Shown: piece by piece, positions 43,402 to 51,577 of the stretch
Layout: the number at the start of each line of letters is the position of its first letter
Position numbering within the stretch: position 1 is the stretch's first letter
DNA from: Candidatus Sumerlaeia bacterium
GTDB taxonomy: Bacteria; Sumerlaeota; Sumerlaeia; SLMS01; JAHLLQ01
Direction: 5' to 3'
NCBI GenBank assembly: GCA_019634695.1
Contig: JAHCAW010000014.1
Coordinates: 1 to 64,000, forward strand
DNA: 64,000 bases
Program-made: the position numbers and the translations under genes
The notes under the pieces: generated by a model
Database searches by the model: none
What the model saw: only the letters and a program-made list of their open reading frames with translations
Told to the model about the DNA's origin: nothing

Positions 43402-44287
43402 TGTCGGCACTGGCTACTGGGCGATCGGCGGGCCCGCGGATTTGCTGGTCGAGCCCGGAGCGCCGGCCGAGGTCGCCGCTGCGGTCCGCGAGCTCCGGGA
43501 TTCGGGCGTACCGGTTGCCGTCATCGGAGGGGGCACGAATGTGCTCTTTCCGGACGAGGGTTTCCGGGGCGTGGTGCTGAAGGTCGCGGGGCGACTGAAT
43601 CGCTTTCGGATTGATGGGTGCCGAGTCGAGTCGGAGTCGGGCGTCTGGGTGCCGCGTCTGGCGCGCACCGCGGGGTGCCTTGGCCTGACGGGGATCGAGC
43701 ATACCGTCGGGATTCCGGGAACGCTGGGCGGCTTGGTGCTGATGAACGGAGGCAGCCAGCGCAAGGGCATCGGCACGCATGTCGTGCGCGTGACCGGATG
43801 CGATGCCTCAGGGAATCCAGTCTCCTTCACACGCGAGGAGTGCGCGTTTGCGTATCGCGAGTCGCGCCTGCAGACGAATGGGTGCATCGTCACCGGGGTG
43901 GAGCTTGAGTTGGCGCGCGGCGATGCCGCTGCGATTCGCCGCGAGATGATCGGAATCATGAAGAGCCGTCGGTTGAAGTTTCCGAAGCGGCTGCCGAACT
44001 GCGGCTCGGTCTTCGTCAGCAATCCCGCGATGTACGAGAAGTTCGGCCCGCCCGGCAAGATGATCGAAGATGCGGGCCTGAAGGGAACACGTATTGGCGG
44101 GGCGCTGATTCCCGAACTGCACGGCAACTTCATCGTGAACACGGGCGGGGCGACGGCGGATGACGTGAAGCGGTTGGTGCGCTTGGTGCGGGAGCGTGTG
44201 GAGGCGCGGACGGGCTTCTGGCTGGTGTGCGAGGTCAGGACTCTGCTCGCGGACGGCACATTCGTGCCGCTTCATGACAGGCTATAG
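43379..44287 (+). CDS. murB: MurB homologue (UDP-N-acetylenolpyruvoylglucosamine reductase), main part
   Basis: The uninterrupted frame gives about 302 residues from GTG 43379. FAD-binding blocks are IGGPADLLVEP, VIGGGTNVLFPDEGF and TVGIPGTLGGLVLMNGG; the substrate arginine is in FAYRESRLQ; the catalytic serine in NCGSVF; and HGNFIVNTGGATADDV and EVRTL complete the family pattern (type II-like). MurB reduces the enolpyruvyl group to lactyl, giving UDP-MurNAc. GTG 43379 is probably not the real start, because the missing 25-30 N-terminal residues are encoded one frame away (43315-43401). Whether active protein is made depends on that frameshift. Confidence 0.85.
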   Translation: MAFVATSLVGTGYWAIGGPADLLVEPGAPAEVAAAVRELRDSGVPVAVIGGGTNVLFPDEGFRGVVLKVAGRLNRFRIDGCRVESESGVWVPRLARTAGCLGLTGIEHTVGIPGTLGGLVLMNGGSQRKGIGTHVVRVTGCDASGNPVSFTREECAFAYRESRLQTNGCIVTGVELELARGDAAAIRREMIGIMKSRRLKFPKRLPNCGSVFVSNPAMYEKFGPPGKMIEDAGLKGTRIGGALIPELHGNFIVNTGGATADDVKRLVRLVRERVEARTGFWLVCEVRTLLADGTFVPLHDRL

Positions 44288-44298
44288 GGAACGGTTCG

Positions 44299-44853
44299 AT
44301 GGGTCTGGCATCCTGCTTCACGCGTGATCTGCGCTCGAATGGACGGAAGGTGCCCGGGCCGATTGGCTTGGTGCAGCGCTACCTGTTTAATGCGGGCTAC
44401 AGGGTGGTCGTATTGTATCGAATCGCGATGCTGCTGCGCCAGTCAAGGATACCGCTGCGAATCGGCAGGCTTTTCGCGCTGGTCATTCTCTCCAGACTGG
44501 CTCGCGTACCCGGTGTCGAGATCAACACCAAGTACCCCATCGGTGACGGGCTGCACATCGGGCACCCCCATGACATCGTCATCGGTGGGGGTGCGCGCAT
44601 CGGTCGAAACGTCATTATCTACAATGGTGTCACGCTCGGTTCGAAGGGGCCGGACGACAACGTCGATATCGCGGATCGGTTTCCCGAGATCGGTGACGAC
44701 GTCACCATCTATCCCGGGGCGAAGATCATCGGGAATGTGAAGATCGGGGCCAGATCGACGGTCGGGGCAAACTCGGTGGTATTGAAGTCGTTTGATGAGG
44801 ACAGCGTGATCGCGGGCGTGCCTGCCCGGCTTATTCGAAAGGGGTCTGGGTGA
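44299..44853 (+). CDS. Left-handed beta-helix acetyltransferase (CysE/WcaB-like)
   Basis: This 184-aa protein has an N-terminal helical part (about 1-65) and a hexapeptide-repeat domain (about 75-180; IGDGLHIGHPHDIVIGGGARIGRNVIIYNGVTLG, IGDDVTIYPGAKIIGNVKIGARSTVGANSVV). The catalytic His is in IGHPHD. This is the form of serine acetyltransferases and of colanic-acid-type sugar O-acetyltransferases. In a capsule locus, sugar O-acetylation is more likely than cysteine synthesis. ATG 44299 has AGGGA 8 bp upstream, and its TGA overlaps the flippase GTG. Confidence 0.82.
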   Translation: MGLASCFTRDLRSNGRKVPGPIGLVQRYLFNAGYRVVVLYRIAMLLRQSRIPLRIGRLFALVILSRLARVPGVEINTKYPIGDGLHIGHPHDIVIGGGARIGRNVIIYNGVTLGSKGPDDNVDIADRFPEIGDDVTIYPGAKIIGNVKIGARSTVGANSVVLKSFDEDSVIAGVPARLIRKGSG

Positions 44854-46274
44854 AGCCACACGCGGGATCGCATCCGGGGCCGAAACGGCCGGGCTTTGCG
44901 AGATCCACCATCCAGACGGTCAGCGTCCGCTTCATGCTGCTCGTGGCTGGTATGGGCACGGGTGTCATTCTCGCACGGTGGCTCGGCCCGGAGGGAGTCG
45001 GCATCTATGCACTTCTGTTGCTGATGAAGGATCTGTCGTACCGGTTCTCGAATCTTGGACTCGGCATGGCCATCGCGTTCTTCATCGCACGACGCCTGGT
45101 GTCGGCGCGTCGCCTGCTGCCCTTGGCCTGCATTTTGGCGGCCGTCCTGTCCGGTCTCTCGCTGCTGGCCTTGCTGCTGGTTTGGCGCGAGCCATGGTCC
45201 CCTTGGCACAACATCAGGCCCTTCTGGTTCTTCCTGGCCCTTCCGACTGTCCCTGTGCTTTTCTTTCGGACGTTCTTCGAGCGGTTTCTGAAAGGACAGT
45301 TGCACATCACCGCGGTCAATCTCGCGGACATGACGGGAGATTTCTCGCAGTTCCCCCTGCTCGGTATCTTCGTCATTCTACTCGATGGGGGGCTGACGGG
45401 TGCCATTCTGGCGCTGGTGATCGGGGACAGTCTTCGCATGCTCTTCCTGGCCGGCTACCTCTTCCGCTTCCGTGCGGTCGTTGTGCAGCGCGGCGATGGG
45501 GAATACGAGCAGGCATCGACTCCGCGCCTCCTTGGGGGGCTTCTGCACTATGGCAAGTGGCAGTATCTCTTTCTGTTCGCCAACTTTCTCGTGGAGGACC
45601 TTCCGCTCATTCTTGTCAAGAGCTTGACGATGAACGACGCGTTGGTCGGCTTCTATTCGAGAGCTCGGGCGCTTGGTCGGCAGACACGCCTGATGACCAT
45701 GCCGGTCACATCGGTACTATTCCCTTTCACTGCGGCATCGGAGGAGTCGGTTGCCGTCAGGCGCACCAACATCCTCTGTCGCAACATGCTGCTCGTTACC
45801 ACGATCGGCGTGTCCTGTTCGTGCCTTGTCGCCGAGCCCGTCATCGTCCTTCTTTATGGCTCTGAGTTCCGGCCATCCGTTCCGGTCTTCTATGCCTTGG
45901 CTCCAGGCGTCATCCTGTGGCCGTTCGGTCGCTTCCTGGCGACGCACCTGCTTGCGTCAGGCGAACCCAAACGGGTGTTCTTCGCATCGATTCCGACCTT
46001 GCTGATCGGGGGCACCTCCTGCTGGGTCTTGACTACTCGCTTTGGGATTCTCGGTGCAGGCTGGGGAGCGAGTATCATGTTTGCGATCGATGCATTCGTC
46101 CGGCTCCTCCAGTATCGCGCGCGGTTCGGAGTGAAGTTCCGGGATGCCATGGTGATCACCCGGGAGGATATCGAACGATACCGCCAGCTTCCAGAGTTGA
46201 TCAAGAATCGCGGGAAGCGCAAGAAGGCCAAGACACGCTCCGAGAGCGATGGGGAGCCGACACTTGAGGGCTGA
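44850..46274 (+). CDS. Wzx-like polysaccharide flippase
   Basis: This membrane protein of 474 aa has about fourteen hydrophobic segments and the MATE/Wzx start (VSVRFMLLVAGMGTGVILARWLGPEGVGIYALLLL, about 25-60). It would flip undecaprenyl-linked repeat units across the inner membrane. The start is GTG 44850, overlapping the upstream stop by 4 bp (GTGA). The C-terminal 50 residues are charged and cytosolic (NRGKRKKAKTRSE). Base composition is slightly lower in GC than the neighbours. Its end overlaps the next gene by 26 bp. Confidence 0.88.
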   Translation: MKPHAGSHPGPKRPGFARSTIQTVSVRFMLLVAGMGTGVILARWLGPEGVGIYALLLLMKDLSYRFSNLGLGMAIAFFIARRLVSARRLLPLACILAAVLSGLSLLALLLVWREPWSPWHNIRPFWFFLALPTVPVLFFRTFFERFLKGQLHITAVNLADMTGDFSQFPLLGIFVILLDGGLTGAILALVIGDSLRMLFLAGYLFRFRAVVVQRGDGEYEQASTPRLLGGLLHYGKWQYLFLFANFLVEDLPLILVKSLTMNDALVGFYSRARALGRQTRLMTMPVTSVLFPFTAASEESVAVRRTNILCRNMLLVTTIGVSCSCLVAEPVIVLLYGSEFRPSVPVFYALAPGVILWPFGRFLATHLLASGEPKRVFFASIPTLLIGGTSCWVLTTRFGILGAGWGASIMFAIDAFVRLLQYRARFGVKFRDAMVITREDIERYRQLPELIKNRGKRKKAKTRSESDGEPTLEG

Positions 46275-47442
46275 GCCCCGCGTCCTGTTCCTGATCTCCG
46301 TGATGGGCCACGGCAGGGGCGGGCACTTCTACAGCCTTCGCACGACGGCCGAGGCGCTCGCGAGCGAGTTTCCCTGCATGATCGCGATGCTCGGGCGGCA
46401 CGAGTCGCCGGTCGTTGGCGCATCTTCGGTGCCCACCTGCGTGGTGCGCACGACGGGACTGAATCTGCCAACGGCGCTGGGCGGGCTGCAGGACCTGATT
46501 CGCGAATGGAAGCCAACCGTCCTGCACGCCTTTGACGTGTCGAGCCATGGGTTGGCGCGCCTGGCGGGGGCGCGGGCCGGAGTCCCCGTCGTGACCACCA
46601 AGGCCGGCGGGCCGAATCCGAAGCGCTTCTTTCCGCTCGCCGACGACATCGTCCTGTTCAGCTCCGAGAACATGGAGTTCTTCTCTTCGCACCCCAAGTT
46701 TCGCGGCGTGCGCCTGCACCACATCGCGAATCGCGCTGTCGAGATCGAGGACGATGCGGACCGGATTGCAGCCATTCGCCAGGATCTGGTCCCGGCACGC
46801 CCGACGCTCATGCGCATCGCGCGCTTCAATCCGCACTACCGCGAGAGCATCGTGCAGGCGGTCAACCTGACGAAGCGCCTCAACGCCGACGGGGCGGCCT
46901 GCCAGTTGGTTCTTGTCGGCACGCCCCAGATTCCCGAGGTCCACCGCGAGATCGTCGCCCTGAGGGACGAGCACATCCACATTTACTCGGATGATCGTTT
47001 CACTGTCGAAGCCAGTCGCCTTCTGGGCGTGGCCGACTTTGTTGTGGCAACCGGGCGGTCCATTATGGAGGCGAGCAGCAAGGGGCGCGTTCTGTTGACG
47101 CCCCTGGCCGGCGGCTCGATTCCCGCCTTGGTGACCACCGGCAACTTTCCGGAGTTCTTTGCCACGAACTTCTCGCCGCGCAATCGCCTGCCCGACTACG
47201 ACGAAGAGTCAAACTACGCGCGGGTTCGCGAGCTTGTTCGCGGCGACACGGCCGGGGTCGAGGAGCTGAAGCGCCAGTCGCGCGAGTGGTTCGAGCGCCA
47301 CTTCAGCATCCGGGCCGCGATTCCGACCTATCGCGCCATCTATCAGGGGGCGATGGAACGCGGCCGAGGCGGCGCGCATCCGTTGGATGCACTCATTCAC
47401 GTCGCCATGAGCGTTCGCCAGTTCGCTTCCGCCGAGCAATGA
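46249..47442 (+). CDS. Glycosyltransferase, GT-B fold (GT4-like)
   Basis: This 397-aa protein has an N-terminal Rossmann-like part (RVLFLISVMGHGRGGHFYSLRTTAEALA, about 11-38) and a C-terminal nucleotide-sugar-binding half (DFVVATGRSIMEASSKGRVLLTPLAGGSIPALV, about 263-295) in which ATGRSIMEASSKG stands in for the usual E-G-x(7)-E loop. This is an unusual GT4-like protein; the donor and acceptor are unknown. ATG 46249 overlaps the flippase end. Its stop overlaps the CapA start by 4 bp, so these genes are translationally coupled. Confidence 0.75.
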   Translation: MGSRHLRAEPRVLFLISVMGHGRGGHFYSLRTTAEALASEFPCMIAMLGRHESPVVGASSVPTCVVRTTGLNLPTALGGLQDLIREWKPTVLHAFDVSSHGLARLAGARAGVPVVTTKAGGPNPKRFFPLADDIVLFSSENMEFFSSHPKFRGVRLHHIANRAVEIEDDADRIAAIRQDLVPARPTLMRIARFNPHYRESIVQAVNLTKRLNADGAACQLVLVGTPQIPEVHREIVALRDEHIHIYSDDRFTVEASRLLGVADFVVATGRSIMEASSKGRVLLTPLAGGSIPALVTTGNFPEFFATNFSPRNRLPDYDEESNYARVRELVRGDTAGVEELKRQSREWFERHFSIRAAIPTYRAIYQGAMERGRGGAHPLDALIHVAMSVRQFASAEQ

Positions 47443-48590
47443 CAGCGCGCATCCTCATCGCGGGCGACGTCTGCCCGATCAACGCCAACGAGGCGCCCTT
47501 TGCGGGCGGCACGATCGGTTCGTTGGCGGGCGGGTTGACGGGACTCGTCGAGCGTGCCGATCTGGCCGTTGCGAATCTGGAGTGCCCGCTGATCGCCCGC
47601 CCGACGCCGATCGCGAAGAGCGGCGCGGCGATTGGTGCGTTGGTGGGGACGGCGGTCGGGCTGAAGGCACTGGGCTTCGGCGCGTACAGTCTGGCGAACA
47701 ACCACATCATGGACCATGGCGCGGAAGGGCTCGCCTCGACGCGGGCCGCGCTGGACGATGCGGGCATTCCCTGGTTTGGCATCGGGGCAACGCGTGAGGA
47801 GGCGGCACGCCCCTTCGAGGCCACGGTGCGCGGAATCGATGTGAGCATCTTCACGGCGGCCGAGAGCGAGTTCTCGATCGTCGGCGCGAACCAGCCCGGC
47901 GCCAACCCGATCGATCCGGCGCGGCTGGCACTGGCGGTTTCCGAGCACGCGCGGCGCGGGCGCTTCGTCATCGTGCTGTTGCATGCCGGCAAGGAATACT
48001 ACCCGTATCCGCCGCCGGGATTGCAGGACCTTGCGCATGTTCTGCTCGAGGCGGGCGCGCGCTGCATCGTGTGCCAGCATTCGCATTGCATGGGCGCGGT
48101 CGAGCGCCATGCGGACGGCGTCGCGTTCTACGGCCAGGGCAACATGCTGTTCGACTGGGCGACGCCGCGGCCGGCCTCGTGGTACGAGGGCTTCGCCGTG
48201 GAGCTGCAAGTGGCCGCGGATCGTTCGTTCGAGTTCGCGCTGCATCCGGTGAAGCAGGTTCGCGGCACCCCGGGAGTGACCGTGGAGGGGCCGGATGCGG
48301 GGAAGGCATTGAAGGAGCGCCTTGCGGCGATGGGCACCGCGTGCGGCGACCGGGCGTTTGTCGAGGCCGAGTGGCGCAGGTTCTGTCGCGCCAAGCGCGA
48401 CTTGTACTTCAGCATCCTGAAGGGGCACGGTCGACTGGCCCGGGCGTTGAACCGCAAGACCGGCCTGGCCGGGGCAGCGTATTCGGAGGAAGCGCTGAAC
48501 ACGCTGCTGAACGTGGTGCGATGCGAGAGCCATCGCGAAGTGTTGCTGACCGTGCTCGACGAGATACTTGCCGCAAGGAAGAGCCGCTGA
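47439..48590 (+). CDS. CapA family (metallophosphatase-like) protein
   Basis: This 383-aa protein shows the PGA_cap/CapA pattern: GDVCPIN (about 8-14), VANLECPL (about 46-53), SLANNHIMDHG (about 84-94), HAGKEYY (about 178) and CQHSHCMGAVE (about 208-218), the last binding metal in the calcineurin-like fold. CapA proteins are needed for poly-gamma-glutamate capsule in Bacillus but occur widely in polysaccharide loci. No CapB/CapC partner is visible. There is no signal peptide, which is unusual for a CapA and suggests a cytosolic role. Its ATG overlaps the upstream stop by 4 bp. Confidence 0.82.
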   Translation: MTARILIAGDVCPINANEAPFAGGTIGSLAGGLTGLVERADLAVANLECPLIARPTPIAKSGAAIGALVGTAVGLKALGFGAYSLANNHIMDHGAEGLASTRAALDDAGIPWFGIGATREEAARPFEATVRGIDVSIFTAAESEFSIVGANQPGANPIDPARLALAVSEHARRGRFVIVLLHAGKEYYPYPPPGLQDLAHVLLEAGARCIVCQHSHCMGAVERHADGVAFYGQGNMLFDWATPRPASWYEGFAVELQVAADRSFEFALHPVKQVRGTPGVTVEGPDAGKALKERLAAMGTACGDRAFVEAEWRRFCRAKRDLYFSILKGHGRLARALNRKTGLAGAAYSEEALNTLLNVVRCESHREVLLTVLDEILAARKSR

Positions 48591-48595
48591 CAAAT

Positions 48596-50212
48596 ATGCC
48601 GACCCCTCCGCCGCCACCCATCGAGACATCGCGCCACCTGTTCCAGGCGCCACGGTTCCGTTCGCCCGACGGACGCTGGCACGACTGGATCGAGGATGCG
48701 CACGCGACGCTGTCGGGGGAGTGCGTGATCGATCCGGCGGCGATTCTGTCGCTGCTGTGCTTCAGCCAAGTGTGCGGCGACAACACGTTGGTGCGCGGAA
48801 TCGAGCGCCAGCCCTGGCTGTCGGAGATCCGGCCGGACGGCTCGGTGCGACTGGAGGAGATTCCGCCGCACGGGACCATCGCGCCGACGGTTGCCGAGAT
48901 GGCCACCGAGTTTCTGGCGCGTGTCGAGGCGGAGGCACGGCGGGTCTGCGCGGGCCGCGCGCACATCTACCTGCTGCTGACCGGCGGGTTGGACAGCCGA
49001 ATCGTTGCGGGCGTGGTGGCGCGCCTGCATCGCGAGGGATTCCTGAACTGCACGCCCGTTGCGGTGACGTGGGGCTTTCCGGATTCGCGCGACGCGGGCT
49101 ATGCGGAGGCGATCGCGCGGCACTATGGGTTCGAGTGGATCAATGCGCCATTCGGGCCCGAGGTCGTGCGGGACAACATCGACGTGACGGGCAAGTGGCT
49201 CGGCGCGCTGCACTCGCCCGAGATGTTGCACTACATGACATGGTTCGAGCGGGTCGAGCGCGACGCGCTGGTACTGGCGGGCAGCTATGGCGATTCGATC
49301 GGGCGCGCGGAGTTCGCCGGGCTGCACCTGCTGGAGTTGGGGCCGCGCAAGCCGTCGGATCCCTTCGCCTTGATGCGCCCGGGAGTGCGTGCGGCGGCGG
49401 ACCGCCAGGTGCGCGAGTGGAACGAGAACCTGCGCCGGCGTGCGTCGAACGCGCCGCTTCATGCGCAGTGCGAGCACTGGATGCAGGGCTATCGCATGCG
49501 CGGCAACCTGTGCCATGCGCTCACCGTGATCAATCGCTACGCGACGATCTACCAGATGTTCACCGATCCGGAGGTGTACGGATACATGTGGTCGTTGCAT
49601 CCGGCGTGCCGGACGGACGACATGTACGCGATGGTACTGGAGCGGCTGGACCCGTTCCTGGCGCGGTTGCCCTGGGCGCGGACGAACCGGGCGCTGAGCG
49701 GCGCGACGCACGGCGCGCGCGAGGAGCTCAAGCCGCACTACCATGACTACACCGGCTGGTCGGCGGGCGCCCTGCGCGAGCGGCTCGAGGAACTCGTGGA
49801 TCCTGAGTGGTTTGGCGACACCGGAGTGTTCGATTCGGCAGGTATCGTCGCGTTGCGCGAGAAGGTTGCCGCGATGAAGACGCGGGTGGGCCGGGCGAAC
49901 GATGTCTGGTTTTGGCTTGCCGGATTCCGGAGCTTCGTTTCCCATCTGGAAGCGGGTGGCTTGCGGGTGCGCTTCGACGCGGATGCGTCGGCTGCGACGG
50001 GATCGGGCGAGGCGCCGCGCAAGGAATCGGTGGTCGCGACGGTTGGCGCGGCGCTGGCGGAGAAGTCGCCGGGACTGACGTCGATCGGCAAGCGCCTGCG
50101 GACGAAGTATCGGATGATGCGGCGTGCTCGCCTGCGCCAGCAAAGCCTGCGGGCCTTTCCGCCGCAGCCGCCGAATCGCCCCTCAGGCGATGGACCCGGG
50201 AGTTCTGTATGA
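48596..50212 (+). CDS. Asparagine-synthase-like PP-loop protein without glutaminase domain
   Basis: This 538-aa protein has the ATP-pyrophosphatase loop LLLTGGLDSRIVAG (about 127-140) of asparagine synthases. It lacks the N-terminal Cys-nucleophile glutaminase domain; the first 100 residues are instead a degenerate region with a proline-rich start (MPTPPPPP). Such proteins occur often in capsule and peptide-sugar loci and probably amidate a carboxyl group, for example of a uronic acid or lactyl side group, using another ammonia source. The C-terminus (about 480-538) is basic. The stop overlaps the following polymerase gene by 4 bp. Confidence 0.78.
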   Translation: MPTPPPPPIETSRHLFQAPRFRSPDGRWHDWIEDAHATLSGECVIDPAAILSLLCFSQVCGDNTLVRGIERQPWLSEIRPDGSVRLEEIPPHGTIAPTVAEMATEFLARVEAEARRVCAGRAHIYLLLTGGLDSRIVAGVVARLHREGFLNCTPVAVTWGFPDSRDAGYAEAIARHYGFEWINAPFGPEVVRDNIDVTGKWLGALHSPEMLHYMTWFERVERDALVLAGSYGDSIGRAEFAGLHLLELGPRKPSDPFALMRPGVRAAADRQVREWNENLRRRASNAPLHAQCEHWMQGYRMRGNLCHALTVINRYATIYQMFTDPEVYGYMWSLHPACRTDDMYAMVLERLDPFLARLPWARTNRALSGATHGAREELKPHYHDYTGWSAGALRERLEELVDPEWFGDTGVFDSAGIVALREKVAAMKTRVGRANDVWFWLAGFRSFVSHLEAGGLRVRFDADASAATGSGEAPRKESVVATVGAALAEKSPGLTSIGKRLRTKYRMMRRARLRQQSLRAFPPQPPNRPSGDGPGSSV

Positions 50213-51543
50213 GTGTCGAGACTCAAGGCCGACTGCCCGCCCTGCTGCCGGCGTCTTCGGGGCTTCGGCTCGTGTCGCCGGGGGCCCGTGCGGCGGTCGG
50301 CGGCTGGGACACGCTCAGCGCGAAGGTGCTTTGCGTCGGCTTGGTGACCCTGGTCTTCATCGACTGGCTGGGGGACTACTTCAAGAATCCGATGTTCACG
50401 GCCGTCGGGCGCATGGCGCGCGCCGGCCTGCTGGCCTACTTCATGTTCTACATCATGCGGACGGGCCCGATGTTCTGGAAGCACGGGTTCTCGTTCGGTC
50501 GCCCGCTGTTCGTGCTGGCCTTGTCCTTGTTCATCTATGCGCCATTGGACCGCGAGCCGCTGGCCGGCGTCTATTTCTACGCGCGCATCCTTTACTGGAT
50601 CGCGGCGACCGTCATGGCCTATAGGCTGCTGCGAATAGGGGCCCTGACGATCGGGATGGTTGAGAAGACTGTGCGATGGATTGTCTTCGTCGCCTTCGCG
50701 TTCACGCTGGCCTACATGCGGCGCCCGGAGTTCGAGACGGACTACAACGCCAGCGCCTACCTTCTGCTGCTGACGCTGCCGCTTCTGCTGTTGAAGGAGA
50801 ATCGCTCTCGCCTCGACGTGATCTTCTTCTCGGCCGCGTTGATCGGCATCATTGTAACGGTGAAGCGCGGCGCTGTGCTGGCGCTTGTGCTGTCGACGAT
50901 CGCGTACCTGCTGGTGAACCTGTACGTGGCGCGCAACGCCCGGCACACGCTGCGGCTGATCGTCATCGGCCTGGCCTTCCTGGCAATCGGCGGCATGACG
51001 GCGATGGTGCGCTGGGAGCGCATCCAGGAGCGCACCACGCAGGACAAGCTTTTCGATCCCGAGAAGGCGGGTTCCGGACGCGGACGCATGTTCCGGCGTG
51101 CCTGGGACGGCTGGGTCAACGGCACGATCGTGGTCAACATCTTCGGCAACGGCAACCGGGCCTATCTCTTCTCGCATCCGGATCCGAACCGGCGCAAACC
51201 GGCGCACAGCGATCTGTTCACGTTCCTCCACGACTACGGGCTGTACGGCATCGGCATGCTGCTCTATCTGCACGCCCACTTCGCGCTGCTCCTGTGGAAA
51301 TTGGTGCGACGGCGCAACATCATGGCCGGTGCGGTAGCCTTCTCATGGGTCTCTCTGATCGGCATGAATGTCTACACCTCCGCGGTGGTGAACCCGAATC
51401 AGATCATGATGGGCCTGTTTCTGGCGGTTGTGACCGCCGAGTTGGGCAGGCCCGAGCGCTATCGATTGCGACTCGTGAACGCCGGCGCACCTCCCGCTCC
51501 CGCAAGGCAGCCCCGGCCGCTACCGGCTGCCGGCACGACCTGA
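50209..51543 (+). CDS. Second O-antigen polymerase/ligase-like membrane protein
   Basis: This 444-aa protein has about eleven hydrophobic segments. The conserved loop with RGRMFRRAWDGWVNGT and GNGNRAYLFSHPDPNRRKPAHSDLFTFLHDYGLYGIGMLL matches Wzy_C-type proteins (HSDLFTFLHDYG corresponds to the H-N/S-D/x motif). ATG 50209 has GGGAG about 7 bp upstream and overlaps the previous stop. With the protein encoded at 32511-33971, this gives the locus two candidates for polymerase and ligase; which does which is not clear from sequence. Confidence 0.82.
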   Translation: MSVETQGRLPALLPASSGLRLVSPGARAAVGGWDTLSAKVLCVGLVTLVFIDWLGDYFKNPMFTAVGRMARAGLLAYFMFYIMRTGPMFWKHGFSFGRPLFVLALSLFIYAPLDREPLAGVYFYARILYWIAATVMAYRLLRIGALTIGMVEKTVRWIVFVAFAFTLAYMRRPEFETDYNASAYLLLLTLPLLLLKENRSRLDVIFFSAALIGIIVTVKRGAVLALVLSTIAYLLVNLYVARNARHTLRLIVIGLAFLAIGGMTAMVRWERIQERTTQDKLFDPEKAGSGRGRMFRRAWDGWVNGTIVVNIFGNGNRAYLFSHPDPNRRKPAHSDLFTFLHDYGLYGIGMLLYLHAHFALLLWKLVRRRNIMAGAVAFSWVSLIGMNVYTSAVVNPNQIMMGLFLAVVTAELGRPERYRLRLVNAGAPPAPARQPRPLPAAGTT

Positions 51544-51577
51544 TTCGCCTGCGCCCACCCTTTCCATCCCCCAAGAG

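Noticed and set aside
43393..43405. Programmed +1 frameshifting in murB
   Set aside because: There is no stop codon or rare-codon pause at the shift site and no upstream Shine-Dalgarno-like stimulator like that of prfB; mutation or sequence error is simpler.
47439..48590. A poly-gamma-glutamate capsule operon
   Set aside because: CapA alone is not enough; CapB and CapC homologues are absent and all neighbours concern sugars.
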